A DNA stretch of 64,000 nucleotides from JAKPQD01 sp029572965. GTDB taxonomy: Bacteria; Bacteroidota; Bacteroidia; Bacteroidales; DTGW01. The position numbers and the translations under genes are program-made. The stretch is taken from the NCBI GenBank assembly GCA_035374585.1, contig DAOSPF010000011.1, positions 1 to 64,000 on the forward strand, written 5' to 3'. The notes beneath the pieces are model-generated. The model saw only the letters and a program-made list of their open reading frames with translations, was not told the DNA's origin and did no database searches. Numbering within the stretch: the stretch's first letter is position 1; each line of letters opens with the position of its first letter. Below are positions 61,645-64,000 of this stretch, one piece after another.

Positions 61645-63621
61645 ATGAAACCACACGAATCTTCTCATATCCATAAAGTATCTTTTGCCGGGTTGCTGGT
61701 AACTTTAGGTATTGTCTTTGGAGACATCGGGACATCTCCTTTGTATGTGATGCAAGAAATAGCCATTGCTACCGGGAAAATTGACTCCTCTTATATTCTT
61801 GGGGTACTATCCTGTATTATCTGGACTTTGACTTTACAAACTACTATAAAATACGTATTATTTACCTTAAGAGCAGATAACAAAGGTGAAGGCGGTATTT
61901 TTTCGTTATTCGCCCTGATAAGGCGGCGGGTACCCCTGGCTTATATTTTTGCCATTATTGGGGGCAGTACACTGCTTTCTGAAGGTATTATCACTCCTGC
62001 TATCACGGTTACTTCTGCAGTAGAAGGGTTAAGGCTTATCAATACTGATATCCCTGTTTTACCAGTAGTTATTGCCATCATTACAGCATTATTCCTTGTC
62101 CAGCAGTTTGGCACCAAGCTGATAGGCAGCTCTTTTGGGCCTATTATGTTTGTTTGGTTTGGCATGTTAGGAATACTAGGGTTTAGCCATATTTTAGATA
62201 TGCCAATGGTGCTGAAAGCTTTTAACCCGGCTTATGCATTAAAATTAATTATCCAACAACCTTCGGCTTTACTGATATTAGGGGCTGTGTTCCTTTGCAC
62301 TACCGGGGTTGAGGCGTTATATTCTGACCTTGGCCATTGTGGGCTGAAAAATATCCGTATCTCCTGGTTTTTTGTTAAAACCACACTTATCCTCAATTAC
62401 CTTGGGCAAGGAGCATACCTGCTCAACCATTCATACAATGGCACAAACCCGTTTTTTGCCATTATGCCCGAATGGCTTTTGTTCCCGGGCATTATTATAG
62501 CTACTTGTGCTGCAATTATTGCCAGTCAGGCTCTTATTTCGGGTTCGTTTACATTGATTAGTGTTGCCATTTCACTGAATGTATGGCCTAAAATGAAAAA
62601 GAAAAACCCGACTACTGTCCGTGGGCAAGTATATATCCCCGTGGTCAACTGGTTTTTGTTTGTAGGCTGTATTTTTGTTATCTTGTATTTTCAGGAATCG
62701 TCCAAGATGGGTGCTGCTTACGGCCTCTCGGTCAACCTGACTATGCTGATGACTACCACGCTACTCATGTTTTATATGATGATTAAGCGCATCAACAGCT
62801 ATTTTATTGCTTTATTCTTGTTTACTTACTATATTATTGAAGGGACATTTCTTATTGCTAACCTTCAGAAATTTATGCATGGCGGGTTTCTGACCATTAT
62901 TTTGGCCAGTGTATTCTTCCTTGTCATGTATGGTTGGTACAATGCCCGAAAAATACGCAACAGCTTTACCAGCTTTGTCAAACTTTCAGATTATTCTGAC
63001 CTCATCACGGGGCTCAGTCGCGACCGAAGCGTCCCAAAATATGCCACAAACCTGGTATATCTGACACATGCCAATTCGCGTGAGGAAATTGAATCAAAAA
63101 TCATGTACTCCATGATTAACAAACAGCCAAAACGTGCTGATGTTTATTGGTTCTTACATGTTGACATTGCTGATGAACCTGACACCTTTGAATATGAAGT
63201 AACTCATATAGTTCCCCGAACAGTGATTAAAATTGATTTCAGGCTCGGATTTAAGGTTGACCCGAAGATTAATATGTATTTTAAGCAGGTGCTCGACGAA
63301 ATGGAAGAAAATCGTGAGATAGATTTGGTCTCAAGGTATGAATCCCTGCGCAGGTACAACATTGACAGCGACTTCGTATTCATAGTCATTGACCGGATCC
63401 CAAACTTCGATTACGATTTTACTCCGCATGATAAAATGCTACTCAACCTTTACCGCTTCTTGCGCCACATTGGGGTAAACGATACCAAAGCCTTTGGCCT
63501 TGATACCAGCAATGTTATCATAGAAAAAGTGCCACTTTTGGTTGAGAAAAGCTATAAAAGGGTCATTAAAAGAAGGATAGTGCAAAATACCTTGTCATTA
63601 GATGGGTCACAAGCCAATTAG
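61645..63621 (+). CDS. kup: KUP/Trk-independent potassium transporter, copy 1
   Basis: A 658-residue K+:H+ symporter of the KUP/HAK/KT family. The N-terminus carries the family block GIVFGDIGTSPLYVMQEIA at residues 21-39, and further blocks LRADNKGEGGIFSLFALI and GGSTLLSEGIITPAI. About twelve helices make up the first 430 residues, and a cytosolic C-terminal domain follows (about 450-658). Its last 20 bases overlap the start of a second kup gene, so both are translated from one message. They are about 80% alike in the visible N-terminal part. Confidence 0.93.
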   Translation: MKPHESSHIHKVSFAGLLVTLGIVFGDIGTSPLYVMQEIAIATGKIDSSYILGVLSCIIWTLTLQTTIKYVLFTLRADNKGEGGIFSLFALIRRRVPLAYIFAIIGGSTLLSEGIITPAITVTSAVEGLRLINTDIPVLPVVIAIITALFLVQQFGTKLIGSSFGPIMFVWFGMLGILGFSHILDMPMVLKAFNPAYALKLIIQQPSALLILGAVFLCTTGVEALYSDLGHCGLKNIRISWFFVKTTLILNYLGQGAYLLNHSYNGTNPFFAIMPEWLLFPGIIIATCAAIIASQALISGSFTLISVAISLNVWPKMKKKNPTTVRGQVYIPVVNWFLFVGCIFVILYFQESSKMGAAYGLSVNLTMLMTTTLLMFYMMIKRINSYFIALFLFTYYIIEGTFLIANLQKFMHGGFLTIILASVFFLVMYGWYNARKIRNSFTSFVKLSDYSDLITGLSRDRSVPKYATNLVYLTHANSREEIESKIMYSMINKQPKRADVYWFLHVDIADEPDTFEYEVTHIVPRTVIKIDFRLGFKVDPKINMYFKQVLDEMEENREIDLVSRYESLRRYNIDSDFVFIVIDRIPNFDYDFTPHDKMLLNLYRFLRHIGVNDTKAFGLDTSNVIIEKVPLLVEKSYKRVIKRRIVQNTLSLDGSQAN

Positions 63622-64000
63622 TACGAAACATGCCACTTTTGCCGGGATTGTTATGACCCTTGGCATTGTATTTGGCGACATTGGGACTTCTCCGCTGTAT
63701 GTTATGCAAAGTATCATTGGTGGGGATTCGCATGTTGACGAAAGCTTTATTTTAGGGGCCCTTTCCTGCATTATATTTACCCTGACACTTCAAACCACCA
63801 TTAAGTATGTAATTATTACACTTAGGGCCGATAATCATGGCGAAGGAGGCATTTTCTCGCTTTTTGCCCTGATAAGGCGCATTTTCCCCTGGGCTTTCAT
63901 TTTTGCCATCATCGGAGGCACAACATTACTGGCCGATGGCATTATCACCCCTGCAATTACTGTCGTTACTGCTATTGAAGGGCTTGAGTTATATTCGCCT
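63602..64000 (+). CDS. kup: KUP potassium transporter, copy 2, cut by the window edge
   Basis: The first 133 residues of a second KUP transporter. The frame begins ATG at 63602 inside the end of copy 1 and is open to the right edge. The sequence repeats the order of copy 1: TLGIVFGDIGTSPLYVMQSI, LRADNHGEGGIFSLFALI, GGTTLLADGIITPAI. Clear differences at scattered residues (for example GGDSHVDES in the first loop) show it is an older duplicate and not an assembly artefact. Confidence 0.92.
   Translation, partial: MGHKPISTKHATFAGIVMTLGIVFGDIGTSPLYVMQSIIGGDSHVDESFILGALSCIIFTLTLQTTIKYVIITLRADNHGEGGIFSLFALIRRIFPWAFIFAIIGGTTLLADGIITPAITVVTAIEGLELYSP

Noticed and set aside
1..64000. Search by eye for CRISPR arrays, tRNA/rRNA genes, insertion sequences, prophage and defence genes
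   Set aside because: No regularly spaced repeats, cloverleaf sequences, transposases, integrases or recognisable defence proteins were seen; tRNAscan or Infernal could still find a small RNA that I missed.

Overview
The window is a 64-kb stretch of an AT-rich chromosome from a member of the Bacteroidota, most likely class Bacteroidia. Four observations point there: a secreted protein with a gliding/T9SS type B sorting domain at its C-terminus (29323-30876); promoters of the TTG-N19-TAnnTTTG type instead of the E. coli pattern; few recognisable Shine-Dalgarno sites; and the family make-up (large BadF-type activase, H+-pyrophosphatase, propeller/Y_Y_Y/SpoIIE sensor, TetR-TolC-MFP-RND efflux operon). 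I cannot place it lower than class. I saw no tRNA, rRNA, CRISPR array, transposase, integrase or prophage gene. Most of the window is housekeeping or ordinary envelope genes.

Layout. 1-9190: a CoA-enzyme activase running off the left edge, a fused oligopeptide-type ABC ATPase behind a small unknown gene, a serine hydrolase, a flavin reductase, a lipoprotein, a multi-TM sensor-like protein with a tiny partner, and an outer-membrane porin-like protein. 9277-20048: mutL and reco fire divergently from one short promoter region, followed by an alpha/beta hydrolase, an MBOAT O-acyltransferase with an SGNH-like partner, a family 9 glycosyltransferase and an orphan histidine kinase; on the opposite strand lie a cation efflux protein and an M1 peptidase lipoprotein. 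20164-27848: a SPOR lipoprotein, then rimP-nusA-infB, then a DegT aminotransferase overlapping a glycosyltransferase. 28321-34365: an FMN enoyl reductase/nitronate monooxygenase relative, the T9SS cargo, the bifunctional (p)ppGpp enzyme, an esterase and a stand-alone PqqD-like protein. 34486-42450: hflX, a nitroreductase, the 1103-residue SpoIIE-type sensor phosphatase and the membrane pyrophosphatase. 42808-49509: tetR-tolC-MFP-RND efflux operon. 49721-64000: a GNAT-like protein, trpS, rbfA, a methyltransferase, an FtsX-type permease, a DMT exporter, a GH2 glycosidase, then an ion-transport run (CPA2 antiporter, PiT phosphate transporter, two tandem KUP potassium transporters, the second cut by the right edge).

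The least expected signal is not a gene. About 100-115 bp of related DNA occurs three times (43447-43544 on +, 19884-19997 on -, 55537-55649 on -). Each copy sits exactly at the 5' end of a gene for an envelope protein and points the same way as that gene. Each begins with an ATGAAACG(A/G)GCATG block. In two copies it stays open and fuses in frame, giving the TolC protein and the M1 peptidase related N-terminal extensions (MKRAC....VGTSS) ahead of their signal peptides. In the third the short frame stops at once, and the element's right end abuts the start codon of the DMT gene. Other palindromic repeats (GGGAGG-type at 9222 and 49537, GACCTGACA-type at 58801) lie at gene 3' ends and probably act as terminators.
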